Of a stretch of 64,000 nt of DNA, positions 51,604 through 59,664 are shown in pieces; the first letter of the stretch is position 1; every line of letters starts with the position of its first letter. A program made the translations under genes and the position numbers. Under the pieces are notes generated by a model that was given only the letters and a program-made list of their open reading frames with translations, had not been told where the DNA came from and did not search any database. The DNA lies in NCBI GenBank assembly GCA_020349025.1, contig CP070763.1:1521499-1585498 (forward strand). Reading direction: 5' to 3'. Origin of the DNA: Candidatus Latescibacterota bacterium. GTDB lineage: Bacteria > Krumholzibacteriota > Krumholzibacteriia > G020349025.

Positions 51604-52740
51604 ATCGCGTCGCGATCCGTCATCCTGCACCTGGGACCCGTCCCGCCCCCGATCGAAGGTGGAATCTCCGTCTATGTCGACGGCCTTCTGCGCTCGACGC
51701 TGGCGCGCCGCTTCGACCTGCGCACGTACGACGTCACCGTCACGCTGCGATACCGTCGCCATCGGATCTTGCGCCCCTTCCTCAGCCTGCGCTTCCTGCG
51801 CGGCGTGCAGCGCCAGCTCCGCAGCCACCGCCCCGACCTCGTCCACATCCACACCGCCGGGCACGCCGGCTTCTGGGAAAAGGCGCTCTTCGGCGCCATG
51901 GCCCGTGCGCGGGGCGTGCCGTACGTCATGCACCTGCACGGCGGCGATTTCGATCTCTTCCTGCAGAACCTCCGCCCCAGGATGGCGCGCTACGCTGCGC
52001 GCAGCCTCGGCCACGCCGCAGCCGTGATCACGACCACGGCGCGATGGGGGCCGCTGCTCGAACGCTTCGTGCCGCGCGAGCGCATCGTCGTGGTTCCGAA
52101 CGCGATTCACGTCGACGATTTCACGCGCGTCGCGCAAGCGCGGCGAGGCCCTTCGGTCCGCCTCCTGTTTCTCGGCATGGTCAGCGCTCGCAAAGGACTG
52201 GACGAGCTCGCACAGGCACTTCTCGAGCTCCTGCGCCACGGGTGCAGCCGCTTCGAGCTGGACGTCGCAGGGGGTGAGGAAGTGCCGGGCGAGCTGCTGC
52301 GGTTGCGCCGGCTCTACGCCACGCCGGGTCTGCGTGAGCGCGTCCGTTTCCATGGTCCGCTCTTCGGAGCCGACAAGCTGCGCCTCCTGCAAGGCGCGGA
52401 TGTCTTCGTTCTGCCGTCGCGCAACGAGAGCTTCGGCATCGCCAATCTCGAAGCGATGGCATGCGGCCTGCCGCTGGTGTCGACGCGCACCGGGGCGATC
52501 CCCGACTACCTCGTGGATGGTGTCAACGGTTTCCTGGTCGAGCCGCGCGACGTCGACGCTCTCGCGCAGGCGCTCGCTCGGCTGATCTCGGACGCGCCGC
52601 TGCGTCAGCGCATGGGGGAGGAGGGGCGACGGCGCGTGCGTGCCTACGACTGGGAGCAGGCCGTGCCGCTGCTGGCGACGCTCTACGAGCGGTGCGTGGC
52701 TGCGACGCCGAAGCGCGACGCCGTCAGCTCTCCGGAGTGA
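51604..52740 (+). CDS. GT4-family glycosyltransferase
   Basis: About 378 residues from an ATC codon at 51604, six bases after GGAG. Frames from GTG 51469 or ATG 51481 add some 40 residues of non-conserved sequence and begin upstream of the predicted transcript. The GT-B fold is clear: SVILHLGPVPPPIEGGISVYVDGLL at the N-terminus, VMHLHGGDFD, VVPNAIHVDDF, LFLGMVSARKGLDELAQAL, and the donor-binding VLPSRNESFGIANLEAMACGLPLVSTRTGAIPDYL. Probably builds a surface polysaccharide. Its 3' end overlaps the convergent small membrane protein gene by 17 bases. Confidence 0.85.
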   Translation: MASRSVILHLGPVPPPIEGGISVYVDGLLRSTLARRFDLRTYDVTVTLRYRRHRILRPFLSLRFLRGVQRQLRSHRPDLVHIHTAGHAGFWEKALFGAMARARGVPYVMHLHGGDFDLFLQNLRPRMARYAARSLGHAAAVITTTARWGPLLERFVPRERIVVVPNAIHVDDFTRVAQARRGPSVRLLFLGMVSARKGLDELAQALLELLRHGCSRFELDVAGGEEVPGELLRLRRLYATPGLRERVRFHGPLFGADKLRLLQGADVFVLPSRNESFGIANLEAMACGLPLVSTRTGAIPDYLVDGVNGFLVEPRDVDALAQALARLISDAPLRQRMGEEGRRRVRAYDWEQAVPLLATLYERCVAATPKRDAVSSPE

Positions 52741-53278
52741 GCGGGCGCGGCCGGAAGAGGACGACGCCGATCGAGTCCGCCAACACGCGCCCGAGTCGAT
52801 TCAGATCCTTCTCCACGGCACGCACGCTGTGGACTTCGCGTTCCGGCGCAACCTCCCAGACCGAGAGCGAGCCGTCGAACTGCAAACCAGCTCGCATCAA
52901 GACGGGGTGCAGCCAGTAGCGTACGTTGAGATTGCGCGTCGCGCGCATCCAACGCTGCGGGTCGGGGGGTGCCGCCGCTCCGAGGACGGCCCGAAGCCGG
53001 CGCTGCACGCTTTCCTCTGCGACCAGGGTGAGCTCCCGTTGCGCCGCCAGTCCAGCGCGCAAGCCGGCCGCAAACTCCTCACGCGCCGAAGCAGAGAGGC
53101 CGGTCCCGCGCAGTGGTCCAATCGCGACACGCAGCTCGCGCGCGTGATTGTAGAGTGCTTCCTCGGAAGTGGCCTGGAGAATCGCGAAGAGAAGTGCTGC
53201 AGCAGCGAGCCAGAGCGCGGGAACCCACAGGAGCGCCCCGCGCTCGAAGCTGATCAGAGCCAAGAGACGCCGGCGCAC
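52724..53278 (-). CDS. Small membrane-anchored protein, possibly TolB-N/FlgO-like
   Basis: 184 residues from GTG 53278 with GAGGGG upstream. One N-terminal transmembrane helix (GALLWVPALWLAAAALLFAILQA) is followed by a periplasmic domain of about 140 residues. The stretch ATRNLNVRYWLHPVLMRAGLQFDGSLSVWEV, then a helix to LADSI, vaguely recalls the TolB N-terminal/FlgO/LpoB fold, where an 'A-R-x-L-x-V-(R/D)-Y' helix-strand is common. No firm family. It begins nine bases after the Wzz gene, so it may assist polysaccharide export (inference). Confidence 0.6.
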   Translation of the reverse strand: MRRRLLALISFERGALLWVPALWLAAAALLFAILQATSEEALYNHARELRVAIGPLRGTGLSASAREEFAAGLRAGLAAQRELTLVAEESVQRRLRAVLGAAAPPDPQRWMRATRNLNVRYWLHPVLMRAGLQFDGSLSVWEVAPEREVHSVRAVEKDLNRLGRVLADSIGVVLFRPRPLTPES

Positions 53279-53287
53279 CGTGACCCC

Positions 53288-54502
53288 TCACTTTACGACG
53301 AGGCGTTCGAGCGAGCGAATCCATCCCGGCATGCGCTCCCACTCCTCACGCAACGCCTGCAACCGGGCAGCCTCGGCGGCGCTCTCGCGACGCTCGCGCA
53401 GCTTCTCGACGAAGACGGCGAAGATTGCGACCCAGGCAAATGCCGCCAGCGCCGCGACGACCACGATGCGCACGCGTTTCGGGAACACACGCTGCTCGCT
53501 CGGCACCGCCGAATCGAGCACCGAGAGAACGCGCGTGTTCTTCTGCTCCTCCATGCGCGCCTGCTCCAGCTGCTGCAAGAGCATCGTGTACAGGGCCGTC
53601 TGCACCTTCACCTCGCGCAGCAGACGCATGTACTGGAGTGCCAGATCGGGCACCTCCTCGAAGCGCGGGAAGAGGTGCTCCATCGGCTCCGTCAGAGGTG
53701 CCTGCGAGTCGAGGGGCGGACCCGAGTCGCCCAGGAGCCTCTGGTAGCTGTCGCGCAAGATGCGCAGCTCCGCCTCCTTCGCCTTCACTTCGTGTGCGTC
53801 GGGAAGCGCATGCTGCCGTAGCAGTTCGAGTTCGACTTCCTTGGCCAGGATGCGACCCTGTATCTCGGCGGCGATCGCCAACGCGCCCTCCGTCTGCGCA
53901 TCGATTTCGATGGCGCGATGCTGGAGCTGGAAATCGCGCAGGCGCTCCTCGGCTCGTGCCAGGTCGCCGAGACAACGCTCCACCTGCCCCTCGACGAAGA
54001 CACGTGTATCTCCGGCGCGCGACGCGTTGATCTCCTGAATGAAGCGGTCGAGGTGGCGCACGTAGGCATTGGTCACGTTGGCGGCACGCGTTGCATCGGG
54101 ATCCTCGAAGCCGACGAGGAGGATGCCCTCGTCGGTGTACTTCAGGAAGGTGCGCTTGCGGAGCGCCTGGAGGTTCGCCTCCTCCGTCGCGCCGCCGAAG
54201 AGGGGCCGTAGATCGAATTCGTCGAGGATTTGCGTCGCCATCTTGCGGCTGCCGATGATCGAGGCGTACAGCGTCGGCAGAAAGGGGGTCACCGTGCCGC
54301 CCGGAATCGGGATCTGGTACTGCTGCAACACCTGGGAGATGCCACCGAAGCCCGGATTGTCATGGGGGGGAAGGATCGACGCCTGCGAGTAGTAACGCGG
54401 CGTCAGCAGCATGGAGACCCCCGCCGCGACAGCGGCGGCGACCAGGCACCAGACCACGAGGGGCCGGCGCCAGCGAAGCAGAATACGCAAAAGGTCAAGC
54501 AT
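53288..54502 (-). CDS. Wzz/GumC-type polysaccharide chain-length protein
   Basis: 404 residues from ATG 54502, one base after the GT4 stop. Two transmembrane helices flank a large periplasmic part: near the N-terminus (RPLVVWCLVAAAVAAGVSMLL) and near the C-terminus (IVVVAALAAFAWVAIFAVFVEKL). The Wzz-like N domain includes YYSQASILPP. A long coiled coil follows at about 150-270. The helix before TM2 carries LDSAVPSEQRVFPKR, the family's PxxP-like region. No tyrosine-kinase domain. It sets the length of a surface glycan made by the neighbouring transferases. Confidence 0.85.
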   Translation of the reverse strand: MLDLLRILLRWRRPLVVWCLVAAAVAAGVSMLLTPRYYSQASILPPHDNPGFGGISQVLQQYQIPIPGGTVTPFLPTLYASIIGSRKMATQILDEFDLRPLFGGATEEANLQALRKRTFLKYTDEGILLVGFEDPDATRAANVTNAYVRHLDRFIQEINASRAGDTRVFVEGQVERCLGDLARAEERLRDFQLQHRAIEIDAQTEGALAIAAEIQGRILAKEVELELLRQHALPDAHEVKAKEAELRILRDSYQRLLGDSGPPLDSQAPLTEPMEHLFPRFEEVPDLALQYMRLLREVKVQTALYTMLLQQLEQARMEEQKNTRVLSVLDSAVPSEQRVFPKRVRIVVVAALAAFAWVAIFAVFVEKLRERRESAAEAARLQALREEWERMPGWIRSLERLVVK

Positions 54503-54503
54503 T

Positions 54504-55736
54504 TCAGTGGCTTTCCGCCACCACCTCGCGCAGCAGATGGAGATAGGCGTCGGCGAGCTGGTCACGGCAGAAGTTGCGGCGCACGTAGCTGCGACCGTTG
54601 CGCCCGAGCGCCGTCGCGAGGTCCGGGTCGCGGTAGAGCTGCAGAATCGCCTCCGCCATCGAGCGCGGGTCCTCGGGTCGGACACAGAGCCCGGCACCCG
54701 CTGCCTCCACCGCGGCACGCGCCTCGCCCTCGACGCCGAGAATGATCGGACGGGAGCACCCCATGATCTCGAAGAGCTTCGAGGGAAGCACCTTCTGGAA
54801 GAGCGGCTTGCGGCGCAGTGGCACGAGCGAGACGTCGGACGTGGCGAGGTAGTCCGGGATGCGTTCGCGCGGCTGCACGCCGACGAAGTGGACGTTGTCG
54901 AGTCGAAGCTCGCCGGCTCGCCGGATCAGACCCTCGCGTTCGGCTCCATCTCCTACGAACAGAAACGCAATGTCGTCGTTGCCTCGCAAGCGATCGGCGC
55001 ACTCGAGAACGGTCTCGAGTCCATGCGCCATCCCGTGTGTCCCGACGTAGGAGACGACGAACTTGCGCCCGAGGGAGAGGTTCTCGCGAATGCCGTTGTA
55101 CTTCTCGAGCTGGCGGAAGACCTCGCCATCCGCTCCGTTTGGAATGATGACGACCTTCTCCGACTCGATGCCGCGACGCACCAGCTCACGCCGCGTCGAG
55201 TGCGCAACCCCCACGACACGCGCGGCGTGGCGATAGAGCATCATCTCGAGCCGGCGCAGGAATCGCAGCACCGCGCCCTCGCGCATGACGCCGAGCTCGG
55301 CGATCGAGTCGGGCCACAAGTCGCGCACCTCGAAGACGAAGGGGGCATTGAGCAGCTTGCTCGCGGTCCAACCCGACAGCCCGACGAGGAATTGCGGCGA
55401 GGTGGCGACGACGACATCCGCGGGCCCGGCGCGTCGCACGCCCTGCGCCAGCGAACTCAACATGAAGGAGGTGTAGTTCAGACTGCGGCGCCAGAAGCCG
55501 CGATTTGCAGCCGCGTAGATCCAGGTGCGTAGCACGCGGATGCCCTCGATCTCCTCTTCGTAGAGCTTCTTTTCACGGTAGGCGGCCGGGACGATCCCGT
55601 TGGGGTGGTTTGGGATCGCGGTCACCACGGTCACGTCTGCGCCCGCCGCCACCCAACGGCGCGCCAGCTCGTAGGTGCGTGCTGCCGGAGCCCCCATCTC
55701 TGGAGGAAAGTATTGGCTGATGAAGAGGACGCGCAT
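54504..55736 (-). CDS. WbuB-like GT4 glycosyltransferase
   Basis: 410 residues from ATG 55736 (MRVLFISQYFPPEMGAPAARTYEL). The N-terminus, with a Gly-Ala-Pro-Ala-Ala-Arg loop, resembles WbuB-type GlcNAc/FucNAc transferases. VFEVRDLWPDSIAELGV, VVIIPNGADGEVFRQL, FVVSYVGTHGMAHGLETVLECA and LFQKVLPSKLFEIMGCSRPIILGVEGEA cover the GT-B core and donor site. It heads a three-gene unit with Wzz and the small membrane protein, after a leader of about 180 bases. Confidence 0.87.
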   Translation of the reverse strand: MRVLFISQYFPPEMGAPAARTYELARRWVAAGADVTVVTAIPNHPNGIVPAAYREKKLYEEEIEGIRVLRTWIYAAANRGFWRRSLNYTSFMLSSLAQGVRRAGPADVVVATSPQFLVGLSGWTASKLLNAPFVFEVRDLWPDSIAELGVMREGAVLRFLRRLEMMLYRHAARVVGVAHSTRRELVRRGIESEKVVIIPNGADGEVFRQLEKYNGIRENLSLGRKFVVSYVGTHGMAHGLETVLECADRLRGNDDIAFLFVGDGAEREGLIRRAGELRLDNVHFVGVQPRERIPDYLATSDVSLVPLRRKPLFQKVLPSKLFEIMGCSRPIILGVEGEARAAVEAAGAGLCVRPEDPRSMAEAILQLYRDPDLATALGRNGRSYVRRNFCRDQLADAYLHLLREVVAESH

Positions 55737-55925
55737 GCTTCGCTCCGCAGTCCCCCTTCTCCCCACGACACCCGTCTGGCAACGACTGGAAGCCCACGGG
55801 GGGACCATCCACTGGTGACGCTGTGACCGGGAAGTCGGAAACGTGATCCGGTTGCATCCGTCCCGGTCCGAGTCGAGTAGCGAGATGCGCTAGGTCCTCC
55901 CTGGTGACAGGCGGAGCACTCGGCC

Positions 55926-55954
55926 ATCCTACGTGCCGCCGTCGCTCGGAGCAA
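55926..55954 (-). promoter_or_regulatory. Candidate promoter of the GT4-Wzz unit
   Basis: TTGCTC (55954-55949), 17 bases, TAGGAT (55931-55926). A start near 55919 would give a 183-base untranslated leader (55919-55737), long enough for regulation; I recognise no known riboswitch or JUMPstart element in it. Confidence 0.35.
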
Positions 55955-55977
55955 GCAACTCCGCTGCCAATGATCGC

Positions 55978-56745
55978 CTAGAAAATCCGCACCATGAATC
56001 CCATGCTGACCACGATGTCGGCCTGGAACTCCGGCTCGGCCGCGGCCACGGCGAGTCCCACGTCGCGGAAGCCCACGATCTTGTCCGAATCTTCGCCCGC
56101 GAACTGGTTGTCGAAGTGGAAGTTGTACATGAAGGTGCGGGCTTCGGCCCGGATGTCGAGGCGGTCGTGCGCGCGGAACTGGATCCCGGCGCCGACCTGG
56201 AAGGCGGCGTCGCGGAGCGGATCGGTCTTGATGGCCCCTTTCTGACGCAGGTCCATCAGGTTACCGCCGACACCGAAGGTGAAGTAGGGGTGCACGTAGG
56301 CCCACGGACCGACGTAGTAGTTCAAGTTCAAGAACAGCCGCAGGATGCGCGCATCCATCGTCGTGGTTTCTAACTGCGGCTCGCCCTCCTCCTGCTCCTG
56401 CTCTTCCGGCGGCAGGATCTCGAGCATCTGGATGACGAACACGGAAATCCCGAAGCTGAACTCTGCTTCGATCTGCAGGCGACGGGTGATGTCGTACTCG
56501 TAGCGCAGCCCGGTGTAAAGGCCAGGATCGAGCGAGATCTGTGTCAGCACGGGGTTCGCGGCCTCGTGGTCGCACGGCAACTCTGACGGAAAGCCGCAAC
56601 GGTCTATCGGGACGGTGGATTCGAGCAGCTTCTGCGTTGCGAATTGCGCACCCACGGCCGGCATGATGTGATGCGAGCCGGGCGTGAGCTGGGCACTCAC
56701 GACGGCGGGCAGGAGCATGAAGAAAAGGAAGAGGGATCGCCTCAC
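55978..56745 (-). CDS. Outer-membrane beta-barrel protein
   Basis: 255 residues from GTG 56745, five bases after GAGGAG. The signal peptide is VRRSLFLFFMLLPAVVSAQ. The mature part is alternating amphipathic strands: YTGLRYEYDITRRLQIEAEFSFGI, RILRLFLNLNYYVGPWAYVHPYFTFGVGG, AAFQVGAGIQFRAHDRLDIRAEARTFMYNF. It ends with a strand terminating in Phe (VVSMGFMVRIF), the Bam recognition pattern. An acidic loop (PPEEQEQEEGEP) and two Cys (CGFPSELPC) are noted. It looks like an OmpA/OmpW-sized barrel; function unknown. Confidence 0.8.
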   Translation of the reverse strand: MRRSLFLFFMLLPAVVSAQLTPGSHHIMPAVGAQFATQKLLESTVPIDRCGFPSELPCDHEAANPVLTQISLDPGLYTGLRYEYDITRRLQIEAEFSFGISVFVIQMLEILPPEEQEQEEGEPQLETTTMDARILRLFLNLNYYVGPWAYVHPYFTFGVGGNLMDLRQKGAIKTDPLRDAAFQVGAGIQFRAHDRLDIRAEARTFMYNFHFDNQFAGEDSDKIVGFRDVGLAVAAAEPEFQADIVVSMGFMVRIF

Positions 56746-56900
56746 GCACACTCCTCGGCTGATCGGGGGACTCTCCCACCGGCAAAGGCAGGCCCGGGCG
56801 CAGAACGCCGTAAGATGCCACATGCGAACGCGTCGCGCAACCGTGCCGACACCGCTCCCGTCTGGCACGGGTCGTGAACCACCTGGAGGCGGAGGTGCGT

Positions 56901-58184
56901 ATGCGTCGCTCGGGAGTCCTTCTCGCTCTGCCCCTGCTGGTCGCAGCCCTGCTCCCGGGCGTCGTGCGTTCCGGTCCCGATGCGAGCGCCGAGGAGGCGG
57001 AGCACGCCCTGACCGAGGCGGTCGTGGATTGGGCCCGCGACCACTGGCGCGCGCGGATGCTCGGAGACCCGGCGCTCGCGAGCGCCGCGCGCGAGCACAG
57101 TGAGGTTCTCGCAACGGGCGCACGCCTGGACACACACGAGTTCCTGCGCCAGGCGCTCTCGAGCCACAGTGTCCTCGACCCGTTTCCATACGTCTTCTAC
57201 GGCTCGGGGCCGCCGGAGCGGCTGCGCGAGATCGAGTCGCAGCTCCTGCAGCACCTGGCGCGACTGCCTGCGGTGGAAAGGCGTTTCTACACGCACGCGG
57301 CGATCGGCATCCACGAACGCGTCGAGCGCCGCTTCCTGCGCCAGAGGCGTGAGTGGTTCGTCACCGTGCTGCTGACCCAACGTGCGATGAGCTTCAGCCC
57401 CATTCCAGAAGGGTTGCGTCCGGGCGACCGCTTTCTGTTCGAGGGGGAGATCCATCCCCCCTTCCGACAGCCGGAGCTTCTGCTCACGCGACCGGACGGT
57501 AACACCGACGTGTTGGAGAACTACGCCGTCGACCCCGGACACTTCCGCACCTACGTCCACCTCGGGGAGCAATGGGGCGAGTACCAGCTCGAGGTGATGG
57601 GCCGGTACGATATGGGACCGCGCGTGCTCGGCCTGTGCAGTCTGTTCCTGCGGGAGCCGGGACAGCCGCTGCATTACGAGCGCCTGCTTGCGGCGGCTCG
57701 CGCCGGCACCCTGGAACCGTCGCGCGTTTCGGGACAGGCAGAAGGCGGAAGAAGCGAGCGCGAAGCGGAAGAGATCCTGTTGCGACTCGTGAACCGCGAC
57801 CGCGAGAAGGCGGGGGTCGAGCCGCTCCGCGAAGACGAACGCCTCTCGAACCTCGCCCGTGCGCACAGCATGGACATGCGCGACCGGCGCTTTTTCGCGC
57901 ACGTGTCGCCGACGAGCGGGCGCCTGTCGGAGCGTGTCGAGAAGAGCGACATCGCGTTCCGGCGCATCGGCGAGAACATCGCGATCGGCTCGAACGTGTA
58001 CGAGGCGCAGGAAGCACTCATGCGCAGCCCGGGTCATCGCATGAATCTGCTCGATCCGGACTTCACGCACGTCGGCCTGGGAGTGGTCTTCGACCAGGAT
58101 CCGGAAGGTCGGCGCCGCATCTACCTGACCCAGAACTTCCTCGTTCCCCTGCGCCGGCCGTCGAGACGAGGGGTCAACAACTAG
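56901..58184 (+). CDS. Exported CAP (SCP/PR1-like) domain protein
   Basis: 427 residues from ATG 56901, after GGAGGT. A signal peptide (MRRSGVLLALPLLVAALLPGVVRSG) is followed by a family-unassigned region to about 290. That region holds a beta-rich central part (GDRFLFEGEIHPPFRQPELLLTRPDGN) and FLREPGQPLHYERL. The C-terminal CAP domain is clear: LVNRDREKAGVEPLREDERLSNLARAHSMDM, FFAHVSPTSG, GENIAIG and LMRSPGHRMNLLDPDFTHVGLGV, including the conserved His and Glu. Bacterial CAP proteins are extracellular, sometimes proteolytic or lipid-binding; role unknown. It overlaps the convergent HAD gene by four bases. Confidence 0.85.
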   Translation: MRRSGVLLALPLLVAALLPGVVRSGPDASAEEAEHALTEAVVDWARDHWRARMLGDPALASAAREHSEVLATGARLDTHEFLRQALSSHSVLDPFPYVFYGSGPPERLREIESQLLQHLARLPAVERRFYTHAAIGIHERVERRFLRQRREWFVTVLLTQRAMSFSPIPEGLRPGDRFLFEGEIHPPFRQPELLLTRPDGNTDVLENYAVDPGHFRTYVHLGEQWGEYQLEVMGRYDMGPRVLGLCSLFLREPGQPLHYERLLAAARAGTLEPSRVSGQAEGGRSEREAEEILLRLVNRDREKAGVEPLREDERLSNLARAHSMDMRDRRFFAHVSPTSGRLSERVEKSDIAFRRIGENIAIGSNVYEAQEALMRSPGHRMNLLDPDFTHVGLGVVFDQDPEGRRRIYLTQNFLVPLRRPSRRGVNN

Positions 58185-58822
58185 ACCGGCCTCGGCAGAC
58201 CCAGGAGTGCACGCAGCTCGCCGGGGCTCGACAGGGTCGGCGCCTCGACACCGCTGCGTGTGACATCGCTCATGAACCAGGTGGCAAGACGCGCGTCGGT
58301 GCCGGCGGCCGACGCGGCGCGCAGGTCGAGTGGCGAGTCGCCAACGAGCAGGGCCTCGCGCGGCGCGCAGCGTAGCCGCTGGAGTAGAGCCAGGACACCG
58401 TTCGCCGCCGGCTTCGGCGGCGCGTGGTCTCCCGCCACGATCGCGTCGAAGCACGCCACCAGATCGAGCCTCTCCAGAATGAGTCGCGTGGAGTCACTGC
58501 CGCGCCCGGTGAACAGACCGCGCCGCACCCCCTGAACCTGGCAGTCGTGCAACAGCGTGCGCACCTCCGCCTGCACTTCGAGGGCGTGCACGTGCTCTGC
58601 GTAGTAGTGCTGCAGGCGCGCGTACGCAACCTCGACGTTGTTCGCACCGACGAGCCGGCGCAGGATCACACCTTCGTCGGGACCGAAGGCGGCGTGGATC
58701 GATGCGTCGTCGGGACGCACGCCGAACGGCGCGCAGGCGTGCCGGATCGCCGCGAAGGTGTAGTCGTGGGAGTTCACGACGGTGCCGTCGAGATCGAGGA
58801 TCAGGCAGCGGTAGTTCGTCAT
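58181..58822 (-). CDS. HAD-superfamily phosphatase (phosphoglycolate-phosphatase-like)
   Basis: 213 residues with the four HAD motifs: I DLDGTVVNS (nucleophile Asp), II FTGRGSDST, III the Lys in PPKPAANG, IV GDSPLDLRAA. A helical cap lies between I and II. The cytoplasmic hydrolase type is most like Gph/PGP, but substrates of this family vary widely. The ATG is one base downstream of the ferredoxin gene stop, so the two are co-transcribed. Confidence 0.85.
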   Translation of the reverse strand: MTNYRCLILDLDGTVVNSHDYTFAAIRHACAPFGVRPDDASIHAAFGPDEGVILRRLVGANNVEVAYARLQHYYAEHVHALEVQAEVRTLLHDCQVQGVRRGLFTGRGSDSTRLILERLDLVACFDAIVAGDHAPPKPAANGVLALLQRLRCAPREALLVGDSPLDLRAASAAGTDARLATWFMSDVTRSGVEAPTLSSPGELRALLGLPRPV

Positions 58823-58823
58823 C

Positions 58824-59165
58824 TCAGCTGTCGGCGTCCGACGCGGTCTCGTCGGTGTGGAGCAGGCGTTCCACCACCTCGCCGCCGATCACGTGACGCC
58901 TGAAGATCTCGTCCACGTCCGCGACGGTGACACCAACGTACCACACACCCTCCGGATAGACGACGATGCTGACACCGAACTCGCACTGGTCGAGGCATCC
59001 GGCGGCGTTGGCGCGCACGCGGCCATGGAGAGCGTGTTCGTGAACGAGACGCTTGAGACGGGCACGCACCTCGCTGGCGCCCTTGTCGGCGCAGCAGCCG
59101 CGTGGATGCCCCGAAGCGCGGCTGTTCTCGCAAACGAAAATGTGGCGCTCGTAGCCCGGCATCAC
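58824..59165 (-). CDS. Thioredoxin-like 2Fe-2S ferredoxin
   Basis: 113 residues starting YERHIFVCENSRASGHPRGCC, then NAAGCLDQCEFGVSIVVYPEGVWYVGVT. The Cys pattern (one early Cys, a Cys pair and a C-x3-C) is that of the thioredoxin-fold [2Fe-2S] ferredoxins also seen in NuoE. It is expected to carry electrons in the cytoplasm. The partner cannot be read from context. It is divergent from the Smr gene and upstream of the HAD phosphatase. Confidence 0.87.
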   Translation of the reverse strand: MMPGYERHIFVCENSRASGHPRGCCADKGASEVRARLKRLVHEHALHGRVRANAAGCLDQCEFGVSIVVYPEGVWYVGVTVADVDEIFRRHVIGGEVVERLLHTDETASDADS

Positions 59166-59211
59166 TTCCCCGCAAGAAACGACGTGCGTTCCCGACCCAG
59201 CATACTAGAAT

Positions 59212-59628
59212 GTGGATGTGTGGTGGTTGGTCGCAACGTTGCTGCTTCTCCTCCTTCTCTCCTGGCTCGGGAAGCGCTTGCTTTCCGGGTCGCGATCGAG
59301 TCCCCCCGCGCCCCTCCCCGCGGAGCCGCCGCCAGGGATCCCGATCGACCAGCCGATCGGCGACGAGCTCGACCTCCATGGCGTGCCGCCGCGCGAGGTG
59401 ACGGAACTGGTCGCGGCCTTCATCGACGAGGCGCTGCTCCAGGGCCGCCCGCGCGTGCGCATCGTGCATGGAAAAGGAACGGGGGTGCTGCGTGCCCGCA
59501 TCCGCGCCATTCTCGCCGCCCACCCTGGAGTACGTGCCTTTGCCGATGCCCCACCGCCCAGCCATTGGGGAGCGACCGTCGTCGAGCTGCAGCCGCCGGC
59601 AGTTGAACCGGACTCCACTTCCGAATAG
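59212..59628 (+). CDS. Membrane-anchored Smr-domain protein
   Basis: 138 residues: an N-terminal transmembrane helix (WWLVATLLLLLLLSWLG), a short Pro-rich linker, then a Smr (MutS2 C-terminal) domain with the hallmark ELDLHGVPPREV and VRIVHGKGTGVLRARI. Smr domains cut or bind branched nucleic acids, but a membrane-tethered single Smr is less common. Start is GTG 59212 or GTG 59218; the latter lies six bases after TAGAAT, so a leaderless start is possible. It precedes the flippase by 36 bases. Confidence 0.83.
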   Translation: MDVWWLVATLLLLLLLSWLGKRLLSGSRSSPPAPLPAEPPPGIPIDQPIGDELDLHGVPPREVTELVAAFIDEALLQGRPRVRIVHGKGTGVLRARIRAILAAHPGVRAFADAPPPSHWGATVVELQPPAVEPDSTSE

Positions 59629-59664
59629 GTTGGCGCGACGACCAGCGCAACGCGGGGAGAGCGC

